From assembly GCA_038503065.1 (NCBI GenBank), contig JBCAMK010000009.1:1922001-1986000 (forward strand): a stretch of DNA of 64,000 nt. The letters are read 5' to 3'. Of the stretch, positions 23,965-35,047 are shown in pieces. The translations under genes were made by a program, and so were the position numbers. A model generated the notes under the pieces. It was not told the DNA's origin, ran no database searches, and saw only the letters and a program-made list of their open reading frames with translations. Numbering within the stretch: the first letter of the stretch is position 1; each line of letters begins with the position of its first letter. This DNA is from Paragyromitra xinjiangensis. Taxonomy: Eukaryota > Ascomycota > Pezizomycetes > Pezizales > Discinaceae.

Positions 23965-24916
23965 TGTATATATAGTTTGGCGTTTAATGATAGGGTTATG
24001 AATCATGAGTTCATGGTGTGTTGGTGTTTGTATTGGGGTGTTGGGTTCATACTCTTAATTCCACTACGAAGCCTTAGTCGTGAATATATCCAAGTCTTAT
24101 AGTGCGAGCAATGTCGGAGAAGCATACAACCCCTCGCCAATCAAGCATTGGAGCTGCCTTCTTACCAAGTGACAATACAAACCAAGATATCTAGCATTCC
24201 AAGATCTATAGATTTTACGCCCGTTACTACCAACCTTCTACTGCATTGGTCGCAGCGCTGGATCAGTAAGAGTGCTGACTTCTCGGGACCGTTTTCGCGG
24301 GGCGGTAGTTCCGAGTGATACTTCGTGACTGGGGATGTGAGGAAAGAAATCGAGGGTATTCGGGTATCCGTGTTGAGAGATAGGAATGTAATTAACTGTA
24401 TCATGAGTTTATTAGATTAGAAATTACTTCTTCATCCCCATATGACGAATCCCTTTACCTAATGGATAAGAAGCCTGATATATGGCAGGGGAACGTCTCA
24501 ACCTGACCACCTATTCGAGCCGATATTCTGCCCCAATCTCAACCGAATCACTCAGGAAAGATACAAGATCTACCATCATAGCAGTGAAGCTCTGTATCTT
24601 TATAAGGTACAGGAGGAAGGGTTGTGGCGGAGTAGGGCTTCGGTTTTGGTAGTAAGAGGGGTGGGACGTTCTTGGGGTATTAAGTGTGGTTTGATGTACC
24701 TGGGGGGTTTGTGGGGTTTCACTTGAGACTATGTGAGTATTGATAAGTGATGCCTGTCTGAGAGTGTTGGTGGTGGAGATATCGGATGGGGGGGTTTTCC
24801 GTTGTATTTCACGAGGAAGAGTTGTAAGACAAGGGCGTTCTACACCCAAATTTGATAGGTCTAGATTAAAGCTTGCACGAACCATATTCGCTGATGAATT
24901 CACAGATGCAACTCTA

Positions 24917-25214
24917 CTCATGCAGCCGGTTCGAAGTCGCGTTGCCTAAGCTGGCAAGATCTAGTGAGAAAGCCATTTCTATTGGTTGGAGGTAATCTCG
25001 GCAGTCTCGGCAGTCTCTTGCACCTCTCGTGGTGCCCTTTTGACACCTCTCTTTCCTCCATAGTGCCTTTGGGATATCGATTCTGAACAAGGTACTACTG
25101 TTTTCTGGCATTTTGTATGTGGGGTCCTTGGGTTCGGACGGCTTCGCCGGGTTTTTAGTTGGGGAATAGGGGGTTTTCTATCTAGGAAGCGCGACTTCAA
25201 AACGGCAGCATGAG
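24917..25214. mobile_element. MITE family 2, copy a (298 bp)
   Basis: Terminal inverted repeats of about 35 bp (left CTCATGCAGCC...GAAGTCGCG; right CGCGACTTC...GGCAGCATGAG) with TA on both sides. About 170 bp of the element matches the reverse complement of the copy at 29492-29770. No coding capacity. Confidence 0.8.
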
Positions 25215-25216
25215 TA

Positions 25217-26259
25217 CTTAGGCGTTCATTAAATACTGGGAAATTTTGCGACAAGCCACCACTAAACGCCATAATGCAACCCCAAATGAACAAAATCGAC
25301 TACGCCATGCAATCTAAACAATGGTTTGTGCTTGATGGCTATCAACTATGCATAGCTGCTACTCGTGATACCATCGGGTATTCAATGATACAGGGATTCT
25401 AATAGTGTTCCCCACGAACCTGTTCAAGCCGATACGGAAGCTTGGGCTCGAGCTGGCTCGGCTTGTGGATGGATAGGCTTGAGGGGATTCGAGACGGGCT
25501 CGAGCCTGGCTTACTCATAGTGGTTTGACGTTCTTGCGAAAATAATTACAAGGAGATCACCAATTACCGTTGAAAACTAGATACCCGCTGCAGCCCAACC
25601 CTCTCCACCCCCGAGAGACCAGGCCAACTTTATGCTTCTCTCTCTCTCAGCTCCTACCCTTTATTGAGATTTAATAGGCTCGAGCCGGGCTCAAGCCTCT
25701 TAGAAAACAGTCTCGAGCCGGCTCGGGCTCGTGGAGCTTTAGGCTTGAGGAGTTCGAGCCTACAATTCGAGCTCAAGCCCACGAGCTGGCTTGGCTCGTG
25801 GGGCACACTGGATTCTAATGAAAGGGGACGTCCTATTGGGCGAGCAAGACTTAAGACGGTGATATAGCACCGCCACTTCGTTGATCAAGCCATTGATGGG
25901 AGTTTTCGAACTGTCGATGCCGCTTCTTACCATATTCGTCCCATATCTTGATTGGTTCGAATCCCTGTATCATTGAATACCCGATTGCATCACGAGTAGT
26001 ATCTCACTGTTGCTATCCCTTACGCTGGTAAAGCTGCCAACTAGTTTGGTGGCTGAGTGCAAGGTTTCATTTCGGCCCCATATCCGGCTAGGAAACTCCT
26101 CAATACAGCAAGATCGTCCATTTATCTACCTGATCGAGGTTGACATATTTGGTAGCCTTTGAGTACTAGCGTAAGGGATAGTCGATTTAGTTGCCTTGAA
26201 AAGATTTTTGGTGAGGCGGGCTTGTTGCAACATTTCCCAATATTTAATGAACGCCTAAG
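25217..26259. mobile_element. Inverted-repeat element, 1.04 kb, with nested palindromes
   Basis: Outer arms (about 45 bp) at 25217-25260 and 26216-26259 start CTTAGGCGTTCATTAAATA and are flanked by TA; the left TA is shared with the right end of the neighbouring MITE. Inside is a second inverted repeat, 25359-25399 versus 25959-25999 (39 of 41 bases), and between them two blocks rich in CTCGAGCC/GGCTCGAG words (25435-25515 and 25675-25805). A third short pair lies at about 26010-26025 and 26166-26183. No transposase recognised. Confidence 0.65.
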
Positions 26260-27092
26260 TAATCCTCTAGGCTTAAATGATAGGGATACTTTAGGCCACT
26301 TGAAGCAACGGGATTTCTAGTACTAGCAGACCCCACTTAGTTTGTTGGGGTTGTTTGCAGGGCAAATTACTATCCTGTGCGGTGTCGTAATATGCTTCCG
26401 TGATACCTATGTTTGTGATGGAGCCATGTGCTATCTCTATATTTCTTTTGCTACCTCATATCTTCTGTATATCAGCCCACCAACGTCTACAACTTTGTGC
26501 TTCTCTACTTCAACATGCGGGTTGGTCGGTAATGAGGCTATGAATCTGTACTTGAGGCGAGATTCAGAATTGTTAACAGTTTGCTGCAGTGCCGCGTAAA
26601 CGGCACATAGATAAGCGCCTGTTGGTTGCTATTATTGGGTGGTGGCGTTTATGTCCATGGCCGCCGACACTTTCCCAGTTTCTGACATCTAAGTTTCTCC
26701 ACATTCTTCACTTTCGTACGACGCACGGTTTTTCTTTTGGGGATATTGATTGTAGGGTGGTGGCCGGCCGAAGACTTTAGAGAGAAGACTTCCCATTTGT
26801 GGCGGCTTGCAGCCAAGACAGGGATCAAGATCTTAAGTCAAGATCTGTAGACATTGACTGAATCTACGTGTAGCTAGTAGTAGGGATAGTTAACGAGGCT
26901 GGCTTTGAGGCGTTGGGATGCTAGATATTTATTTGATGTGGATGTGTTTCTTTTCATAGTCAGGGCTGTTTCCTTGCCTCTCGAGAGCCTTGGCTATTGG
27001 TAAGAAGGTATAAAGACTGAAGGGTTTGCCATAGTATTGGTCTTGCTGAATTCGGGTTGAAAAATTGTCTTCTAAAATCTACTTTCAATAGT

Positions 27093-28316
27093 ATGTCTCG
27101 AACAAGCGGAACGAAAAAGCCAGTCCTAGTTGTCGCTACGGCGCACGCAAGACAGCAAACGACTCCCGGACTTGACGAAGGCTATGACACGATCTATCTT
27201 GCCCCTGTTACAGAGGAGAATATTCGAGAAGCCACGGAAAAACTCTCCCCGGATGCTAAATACGCGATTATTGGTTTCCCACCGTTCCTCGTTATAGCCA
27301 TCTTCAGTGCAACTAATAAAGGCTTGGGGTCATAGGGCAGGGTGAAGCAGTACGAGTCGTTTTGAATTTCGTCAAAAACGACTATCCCTCAACCGCTACA
27401 AACCTCGCTGTCGTGCTTGGGTACTATCCTCCTGACAAAGTGGAAGGCCCCTTCCGTAAGGATATTGAATACCTCTTTCACTGTATTGCGGCACCGGGGT
27501 CACACTCGATCATTGCCGCCATTTCAGGCGATGCCAGTCATCCACAGGAGAATGTCACAGTCTACACTTACTCCGGCATCAAGGAAGACTTTGCGGCACC
27601 AAGCAATGTAGGAGCAGTCGACCCTATTTTCAATAACGTTGCCCGTGGACGGACTGTAGCGCTGCTACGGAAGAAGATTGGCCCACAAATCGATCTTGAG
27701 GCGATTTATGATGAGAGAATAAGGTGTAATTACAAGGAGACAGATGCGGACAAGGTGATGGAGTTTATGGTTCCTGAGCCGTATTTCAACTGCGTTCCTA
27801 TTTGTATATCCCCATCCTCGATCTATAACTCATTCTTGATCTTGCTCATTGAATAGGCGTCGGTGGACTCGGCAGTGAAGAGGTGCGTCAACATTTCGCC
27901 GGCCGGTCCTACAAGGACTATCCTCCGTCGTTGAAAATCAAGCTCATCTCTCGCACTGTCGGATCGAATCGGATTGTTGACGAGATGTTTTACTCCTTCA
28001 CCCATGACCGGGAGATGGATTGGATTTTGCCTGGTATCGAGGCGACTGGGAAGCATTGCGAGTTTGTGATGGTGGTCATCACGGAGTTTCGTGGAGAGCT
28101 TATCAAAGGACATCAGTTGTATTGGTATGTGTCTTTAGATAAACAAAGCATCGACAGAGCAGAATGGCTAATGGATATTCTTGTAGGGACCAAGCAAGTT
28201 TGTTGGTGCAATTGGGCTTGATTGAGCCAAAGGGTCTGCCAGTTTTGGGCGTCGAGTCAGCGCAGAAAGTGCTTGACCAGGGTTCAGTGAAGAGTAGTAA
28301 ACTCACTTCTAGTTGA
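27093..28316 (+). CDS. Dienelactone hydrolase-like N-domain fused to SnoaL-like C-domain (carboxymethylenebutenolidase-related)
   Basis: Four exons, 27093-27273, 27336-27803, 27857-28124 and 28187-28316, give 348 residues with all phases closing. The C-terminal half has the SnoaL/NTF2-like fungal signature: LISRTVGSNRIVDEMFYSFTH, MDWILPGIEATGKH, FVMVVITEFRGELIKGHQLYW, DQASLLVQLGL. The N-terminal half looks like the end of a dienelactone hydrolase fold (YTYSGIKEDFAAP, ARGRTVALLRKKIG), where an Asp and His of the triad would be expected, but I do not see a Cys or Ser nucleophile motif, so hydrolase activity is doubtful. Start at 27093 is preferred; an in-frame ATG at 27057 would add 12 residues. 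The gene sits isolated inside a repeat-rich region. Confidence 0.7.
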
Positions 28317-28518
28317 TGAGATTCTAGTGGCTATTCTGTAGGGTGGCTCTTTGGGTTTCTAGGTGACAGTACCTATAAGTTTATTGAAACGATTGGTTTA
28401 AACTTCTCGAAGCTAAGGTCCTAAAATGATTTATCTCAATAAACCCAACAAGAACCATTTAACCTGAATCAAGAAGAAAGGTGATAATAATCCGTAACCC
28501 TTACCCTGGGATCATGTA

Positions 28519-28740
28519 CTCGGGTGTAGGGGTAAGTCTGGCGACAGGTGGCGGTGCGAGTAAGAAATCCCAATTTCTTCTCCACAACTCCCTGATAAAA
28601 ACGTCTAAGGGAGCAAGAATGCTATGTATTAAACATCAAACAAATTTAGTTGGCAAAAGTATGAAATTCAAACGAGCTTGAGCCCACTGAGAAAATAGCT
28701 GCACCGCCACCTGGTGACAGTCTTTCCCCTACATCCGTAG
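28519..28740. mobile_element. MITE, 222 bp, TA-flanked
   Basis: Arms of about 42 bp (28521-28562 and 28696-28737) pair as inverted repeats (TGTAGGGG...CAGGTGGCGGTGC) with a handful of mismatches. TA borders at 28517-28518 and 28741-28742. Non-coding. Confidence 0.7.
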
Positions 28741-29181
28741 TACTGGCGGTCAATCACGTGATGACTTGTAGCAATTCTCTATTTGCTCTCTTACTACGTT
28801 TCGTCAATTTAGTCATTAATAGTTACCCATGCTCCACAGATTCTCACTTGTTTCTGGTGGCTTACAATGTGCTGGATATGTAGGCTTTCTAATTTCTCTT
28901 CGTCTTTTGTATTCAGAGGTCTATTTGTCTGCTTTCCTCACTTAGTGTGCACTCGTACTACTTCGACACAGTGTATTGTATATCGATTAAAACGAAACAT
29001 CGGGAGCATATCTCTCTATGTCACCGTTCCCACCCTCGTTCTAACCATTCCAAGTAAGCCAAATAGCGCGAGTACTAGCAGCCAAATACTAGTAGTGGAG
29101 GACTTCCCGCAAGCGATAGAACGAGATCTATGAAGATAGATACCCATTTATGAATAGACCCAGTTCCCGTATTAGAGCGAA

Positions 29182-29479
29182 AGCTTCTACAGTTGCGCCC
29201 AACAAGTTCTTGCGGTTTTTGAAGTACCATGATGCAACCAGATGCCATGAACCACTCAATGAAAATATTTACTATTCAACAAAAAAGAGAGCATCATGTT
29301 TCGCCATTATTGTTTAAAGCATTAACAGTATGTCCTTTATTGTACTGGCATGGTTAAAGTTCAGTTGTGGGAAGCCTCCTGGATTTGGGGGTGTTGTGCT
29401 GTGGGGCTTGAAGTGCCTTAATGTTGCATCATGGTACCTCAAAAACCGCAAGAACTTGTTGGACACAACTGTACAAGCT
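29182..29479. mobile_element. Foldback element with 57-bp inverted repeats
   Basis: Arms 29182-29238 and 29423-29479 agree at 53 of 57 positions; three of the four differences are transitions. No coding capacity. Confidence 0.7.
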
Positions 29480-29491
29480 ATAGGATTTCTA

Positions 29492-29770
29492 CACATACCG
29501 CCATTTTAAAGTCGCGTTGCTTGAATAAGAAACTTCCTATTCCCTAACTAAAAAGTTGCGAAGCTGTCCGAATTCAAGAATTTTACATACGAAATGCTAA
29601 AAAAAACAGTATTATCTTATTCAGAATCGATATCCTAAAGGCGCTATGGAGGAAGGGAGGTATCAAAAAGAATGCCAAGAGACTGCCGAGAGTGCCTCCA
29701 ACCAATAGAAACGGCTCTCTCACTAGGTCTTGCCTGGTTAGGCAACGCGACTTCAAGACGGCGGCATGAG
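29492..29770. mobile_element. MITE family 2, copy b (279 bp)
   Basis: TA at both ends (29490-29491, 29771-29772); arms share GCCATTTTAAAGTCGCG / CGCGACTTCAAGACGGC with copy a. Its right 150 bp match copy a (24917-25090) in reverse orientation at roughly 80 percent by eye. Confidence 0.75.
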
Positions 29771-31321
29771 TATTCTGTCTCTAGGACAAATTAGGGATCG
29801 TGGTAAAAAAATCTTCTACTAGTCACTAATTATGAATCTTGGCCGCTTGAAAATCTTGGTAGTCTAGCTGATTGTGGCAAGTCACAGTTGGAATTCTATC
29901 CATAGTTCTATCCCTGCGAATAGAAAAATTTCTATTCAATAGAATTGGATAGACACCCCGTTCTATCTGATAGAGCATCAAAAACAGGTCTATTTCGCGA
30001 TAGAACTCGTTCTATCGCTTGCGGGAAGCCTTCCGGTATTAGAAAGTTCACATCGCGATTTTCAATAAATGCCTATATCTATAGAATGGGAAATAGAGCA
30101 TGTGATGAGAGTTCTAGTTGCTTTCCTAGCTCTTCGGGACAGGCTAGTGGAAATACTCCACGGATCGGCGGTGGGAGCATGGGATTCGCAATCTTTAGGA
30201 GATCTTGCATTATGATCATCTACTTTAGTTTGTTCCACTTGGGAAATCACTGATGGATTAGGTTACTTTCTTGGTCGTTAGGAGCAGCTTGGCCTTGCTG
30301 TAGAAACAGGGCAAGAGTAAGTACTTAGGCACAACACCTGAAGCAAGCACCATCGAAGTAGATTTATAGTTGAAGATTTTTGGAAGGTTTTTTTGGCTGG
30401 ACTATCTTTAATTTTACGACTCGCGCTGCTTGGGGTGTTGGTTACGATTTTCAGGTCAGCATAACACCATAACCACTAGCGCAGCTCGCTTTTTGATAAC
30501 CATTATCAACCTTCGTGGGTCCCCCGGGACGAATCGCTTGATAGGCCTGGAATAGACTGATAATTCTCGCCAGCCGAGGGTCGATAGAAAAGTGTTAAAA
30601 TACCCGTAACAAGGCCTCCTTTAATAGTATACGTGTACCGGTAATTCACTTCGCCCCCTAGTTGGCAAAAACATAAAAGTGCATACATCGTATAACGCGG
30701 AATGACTGTGAGATTTTGTAGGCGTCCGAAGAGAATGCACGAAGCTGCAGTTTAAGAGGTAGAGAAGATAAGGTCCCGCGACTTGGAATAGAAGCTCGCA
30801 AGAAGCGCTAACTAACCCGCGTTAGCAGTGATGAGTTTCCTTAGCGAGCGATCCGGTGGTCGTAGATAAGTTCTAAGTAAAACAAACTCAATACCCATCG
30901 GATACCTATTGTGGAAATCTGCACGTTTAGTTAGCTCGTGTTCGATGTGCATAATTTCTGCACCTCGGGGACTAGCACCAAAAGCCTTTTCTTACTGGCT
31001 TTTGCTACGTACATCTTTCTTGGTTCTGAAACTCTACTACTTCGTGTATATGCACGCAATGGTCAGCTTCCAGCTGAAGTCGTTACCTAGTCAGTCTCAC
31101 AGGTATAAGGATCGCTAGTTACATCCTTATTGGCACGAAACCTAAGTTCACGCGGTTCTTAACATAACACCTCTGAATCAAGTATAGAAACCCCCCGCCT
31201 GACCTCATGGATTAGCGTGGCACTCAACGTAACCGGCCGTGTGAAGAGTATTTAAGAATTGCGCGTTGGCACATAGCGGAGGATTTTCTCATTCTTCAGT
31301 TCTCATACGCTTGATTGCACT

Positions 31322-32395
31322 ATGGCTACCTTTGCTAAGCCCTCTTTTGACGCTGCCTCTTACCTCAAGTTTAGACCTTCTTATCCCCCTGAACTCTTTG
31401 ACCTCATATATGAATACCATGCGAAGGAACCCGAGCAACAAGGCTGGCGTGTTGCACTGGACATTGGATGTGGTAATTACCTCATTAGATGATTTTTTGT
31501 TCATTATATTGACCAGCACAGGCCCAGGAATTGTAACCTCAGTATTGGCAAACAAGTTCAACACAGTCTTCGGTCTTGATCCTTCGCTACCGATGCTCAA
31601 TGAAGCTAGGATTAATTGTTCCACTATTCCAACCACTGTGATGGATCCGGAAGCTGGGCACGCAAGAGATGTTCACTTTCTCCGTGGCTGCGCGGAAAAT
31701 CTTTCAGAGTTTGAAAATGATAGTGTCGATTTGATAACCAGTGGTACGTATCCTCAATTATACGGGGATGAGCATGTACTTACCGAAACCATGCGTCTAA
31801 TAGCGGAAGCTGCTCATTGGTTTGACCATGAACGAGCGTGGCCGGAAATGTTTCGAGTTTTGAAGAAAGGCGGGACTATTGCGCTATGGGTGAGCATATA
31901 AAACTTGGGGACGAACTCAGGAAGCTGATAGTTCTACCTTCTGTGCACTAGTGCTACGGCGAGGAGATATTTCCAAGGTTCCCAAAGCTTACGGAACTTG
32001 TTTACGACTTCGTCTACGGAGAGAAATATCTTGGGAATTACTGGGACGACTTTGAGTCGATCATGATGTGTTCTAATTTAGCCGACCTACTCCCTAGCCC
32101 ATCGAACGATAGTGGCTTTAATCTTTCCACTATGAAACGGCTCAAGTTTGATGGGGTCAATGAGAAAATCATGCTCCAGAAGAAGATGACGTGGGAGCTG
32201 ATCGAGCAAATGATGCGGACTTGGGATGGGGTCTTTAATTACTTGAAGGCTCATCCGGATGACAGTTTGCACCCGGGTGGGGATATTGTGACTTCTTTCA
32301 TGCGCAAATTAGAGTTGGAAGCGAAGAGGGCGGGACTAGAAGAGAAAGAAGTAGAAATTCATTGGGCATTAGGCCTTGCACTTATAAAGAAGTAG
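31322..32395 (+). CDS. Class I SAM-dependent methyltransferase (trans-aconitate methyltransferase/Crg1-like)
   Basis: Four exons, 31322-31472, 31522-31743, 31804-31889 and 31952-32395, give 300 residues, the usual length of the fungal TMT1/Crg1 group. Features: FAKPSFDAASYLKFRPSYPPELF at the N-terminus (start: FAKPSFDAASYLKFRP), motif I DIGCGPGIVT created exactly across intron 1, GLDPSLPML (acidic loop), motif near AEAAHWFD and VLKKGGTIALW. Substrate is probably a small carboxylic acid or lipid-like molecule in this family, but cannot be fixed. No clear partner gene nearby; it lies at the edge of the repeat-rich region. Confidence 0.85.
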
Positions 32396-33168
32396 ACGGA
32401 ACTCGATATATCTCTCTGGTAGGGGTAGGATAGACGATAATTTATTAGATTCCCAAGCAAGGGTTTGTCTTAAGAAGGCGATTGACCATGATCTAATTGA
32501 GCGACGGGCAAGATTGAGTTTCTTTACATTTTGGGGTTGATACCTTCGGCCCGGATTAATTTGTGTTGAATCACGATTTATGGTTACTTGGACAAGGTCA
32601 CTATTCCAAAGCCAGCGTATGAGATATCGGTGGTATGAGATCTCTGGGTCTGGAACCTGGCCCCGGTACTGAGGTATGAATTGGAGATTCAAGCTCTAAG
32701 GTTGCGCAGCGTTATGTTGGTGAGCCGTGATCTTGCTTTAAGATCACAATTTTCTACTGCAGGTTGGTTTCGTTGATGGTATTTTGGTGTCGTCGGCGAA
32801 CATACAGTCAGTTTCTCTCTAGATCAATAATATTGTGATAGATCCCCGTATTCTCTCTATTATCGTCTTGGAGGAAATTTTGTTTGTTACAAGTTTAACC
32901 TGGGACTGGATTTGGAGCTTGGATTGGTTGATTTAGTTTGATTTGTGGGTAATACTAGTTACCCACGGCTTGAGCTCTCTATTTAGTATGACGAGTAGCT
33001 ATGGATCCGCACGAGTAGTCAATTTCCCTAACCCTAAGATAATCATATTTGCTTCACTATTAAATTTGTCTCATCACCTAAATCTCTTTTTCTCATATTA
33101 ATGGCACTGCTAAAGTATCATCCCCTAAAGATGGTATGGAATGATGCATACCTTATTGAAAATCAACG
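32396..33168. other. Convergent intergenic region
   Basis: 3' flanks of the methyltransferase and the 33169-35047 gene. Telomere-like CCCTAACCCTAA at about 33027-33038. Nothing else seen. Confidence 0.4.
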
Positions 33169-35047
33169 CTAGTATTGAATTGGCCCTTTAGATTCTGCTG
33201 CTAGTTGGACGGGGCATGGAGATGGGAGCTTCCCGAAATGACCTTCTAGCACATTCCTCCGGAAGGCCCGCATTTGACCCAAGTGCTTCTGCTTAACAGC
33301 ATTGGTGGACGTAGGTTTCGAGGTACTTAGTAGAAAACGTGTATCCAGGCCTTGTAGAATTGGTGCTTGGCTAGTGTTGTAGGCTACGCTAATGACCCTT
33401 GGATGTGCCCAGGGACACAAGGTTGAACACCATTTCGCTAGGATCGCCATCAGCGGAATGTAACACAGTTCTTGTTGTGCTTCAAAGCTTTCTGGCGTTA
33501 AGACCATAGAAAGGATGCACCCCAATGCACAGAAAATGGTGCAAATTGGGATATCGACACCGTTTGGCCTAATAATGATAGGATCGACATTGTCTCCTGC
33601 GTTGAGGCGGAAGATCCTGCGGCCGTCTCTATAATGGCGGGATCCATATTCTCAGATTCTGTTGCCAAAGTGTAAAACTAGGAGATGTGGGGTTCGGGGA
33701 TCAAATGCATACCGAAATGGGATGATGAATTCGTCCCAGAGACTCTTTAGGAAGTTCTTTTGGGTCATTGAGAGGAGAGAGCTTGTGTTTGATATCGTGC
33801 AGACTTCTAGGATGGCGTATATCTCTTGCTCTGTTGCTAAATACACAGCCGGTAATGGGAGGTCACCGTAACTTGACGATAGCGTTTGTGTAGTGAAATG
33901 TTCATGCGATATTTCCGATGGTATATCAACGACTAGGGTTGACTGGTTTCCCAAAATCCAACTAGGTTTTTGACTCCATCCTGAGCCTGCTAGCATCCTA
34001 GCTGTGCTAGGAATTCTCTGCATTAGGCTCCTGCAATTCCAACATGGGTCCTTTATTGGTACTTTGATCGGCCCACCCCCGGAAATGGAGGCTACGAGCT
34101 GAGACACCGTTGCAAGGACAGCGATTGACCGTATATCACCACCTCCCGTTAACTTCGCAATATTTGTCATTACAGACAAAGGGAGACTCTCGCTGCAATC
34201 GCCGTAATCGAAGTAAGATGGTGTCGAAACGGCACTGTGAACTAGTGGCGGGACTGTAGGTACTGGAGGTATACTCGCTATCTGTGGGACTGGTATTAAA
34301 AGTTTTTTAGGTATTTTTTGAGACTGTTGTGGGAACTGAGGTATCTTATGCAAAAAAGGAGGCGTTGGAGGTTGATACAGCATCGATGGTCGCAATGTAT
34401 GTGGACCAGACTCATAGATCCCAGTATATCCCAATTCCGATGTCCAATATGTTAATAACGGGGATATATGGGTCAATTCTATGAATGAAGTGGGTGTAGT
34501 CGAGAAACAGCCGGCCGAGCGTCTTATAAGAAATTCTTGGGCTGACATGGGGAACCAAGGAGCTACCGCGGATATATCGGGAGTTGAAGAAGCCCTAACT
34601 GTTGACCAGAACCCGTATATAGATGCACCGTTGAGAGATTTAAAACATGAATTATCCTGCGATGGTAAAAAGTGCGACAGATGGTTGATGGTTTCTCCGG
34701 TGGCTTGGTGAAGCGGTATATTGGGAAATAGTGCAGATTGCAAGATTTGCGTGTTTCGGGATATAGGTAGCAATAGTTGCTGTAGTTGTTGGGGGGGATT
34801 TGATATGGTTGTGGGAGTTGGGGGCTTAAAACAAAAAGTTAGCTTAAATCTCGGGGACTCAACAGTAGGTCAGCAAGAGTTGGAAAAGGATACACACAAA
34901 AAACGAGCTAAGGCCTTGTGGAGTTAAGTATTCAGCTAGAGATGGTATACGAAGAGCTCCGGCACTAAAATTTGACGTCGTATTTGGTGATATGCTGGGA
35001 TTGCGGGTGTTCTCCACCTTTGTTTTGGGGTTTTTTTTCTTCGCCAT
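33169..35047 (-). CDS. Hypothetical protein, 573 residues, three exons
   Basis: Exons 34898-35047, 33713-34824 and 33169-33628 close in frame. The first exon encodes a basic start (MAKKKNPKTK) and SLAEYLTPQG; exon 2 is Pro/Ser-rich in its middle and has short hydrophobic stretches and a DPCWNCRSL pair of cysteines; exon 3 begins DGRRIFRLNAGDNVDPIII. The 84-bp intron (33629-33712, GTATGC...TATAG) is a multiple of three and contains a TGA, so reading through it would falsely suggest a stop. I do not recognise the family. The basic N-terminus could suggest a nuclear protein, but no DNA-binding motif is visible. Confidence 0.55.

Larger units (their letters stand above)
23965..27092. other. Repeat-rich intergenic region
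   Basis: Holds the MITE 24917-25214 and a 1.04-kb inverted-repeat element 25217-26259 with its own nested inverted repeats. 23965-24916 and 26260-27092 show no gene or clear repeat. Confidence 0.5.
29103..30028. repeat. 926-bp segment bounded by 23-bp perfect inverted repeats
   Basis: Ends CTTCCCGCAAGCGATAGAAC... at 29103-29125 and its reverse complement at 30006-30028. The right half (29890-30015) is dense in GATAGA/TCTATC words. It encloses the foldback at 29182-29479 and the MITE at 29492-29770, so it may be an older element hit by later insertions. Confidence 0.55.
28317..31321. other. Repeat-rich intergenic region
   Basis: Contains a MITE (28519-28740), a 926-bp inverted-repeat-bounded segment (29103-30028) and within it a foldback element and MITE copy 2b. 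30029-31321 has no gene that I can support; the last 100 bp are the methyltransferase promoter. Confidence 0.5.

Noticed and set aside
25954..25964. GGTTCGAATCC, a tRNA T-arm-like sequence
   Set aside because: No matching acceptor, D-arm or anticodon arm upstream; it is part of an inverted repeat arm.
33652..33654. In-frame TGA that seems to break the 33169-35047 gene (looked like a pseudogene or readthrough stop)
   Set aside because: An 84-bp phase-2 intron, 33629-33712 (GTATGC...TATAG), removes it and gives IPFRDGRRIFRLNAG in frame.
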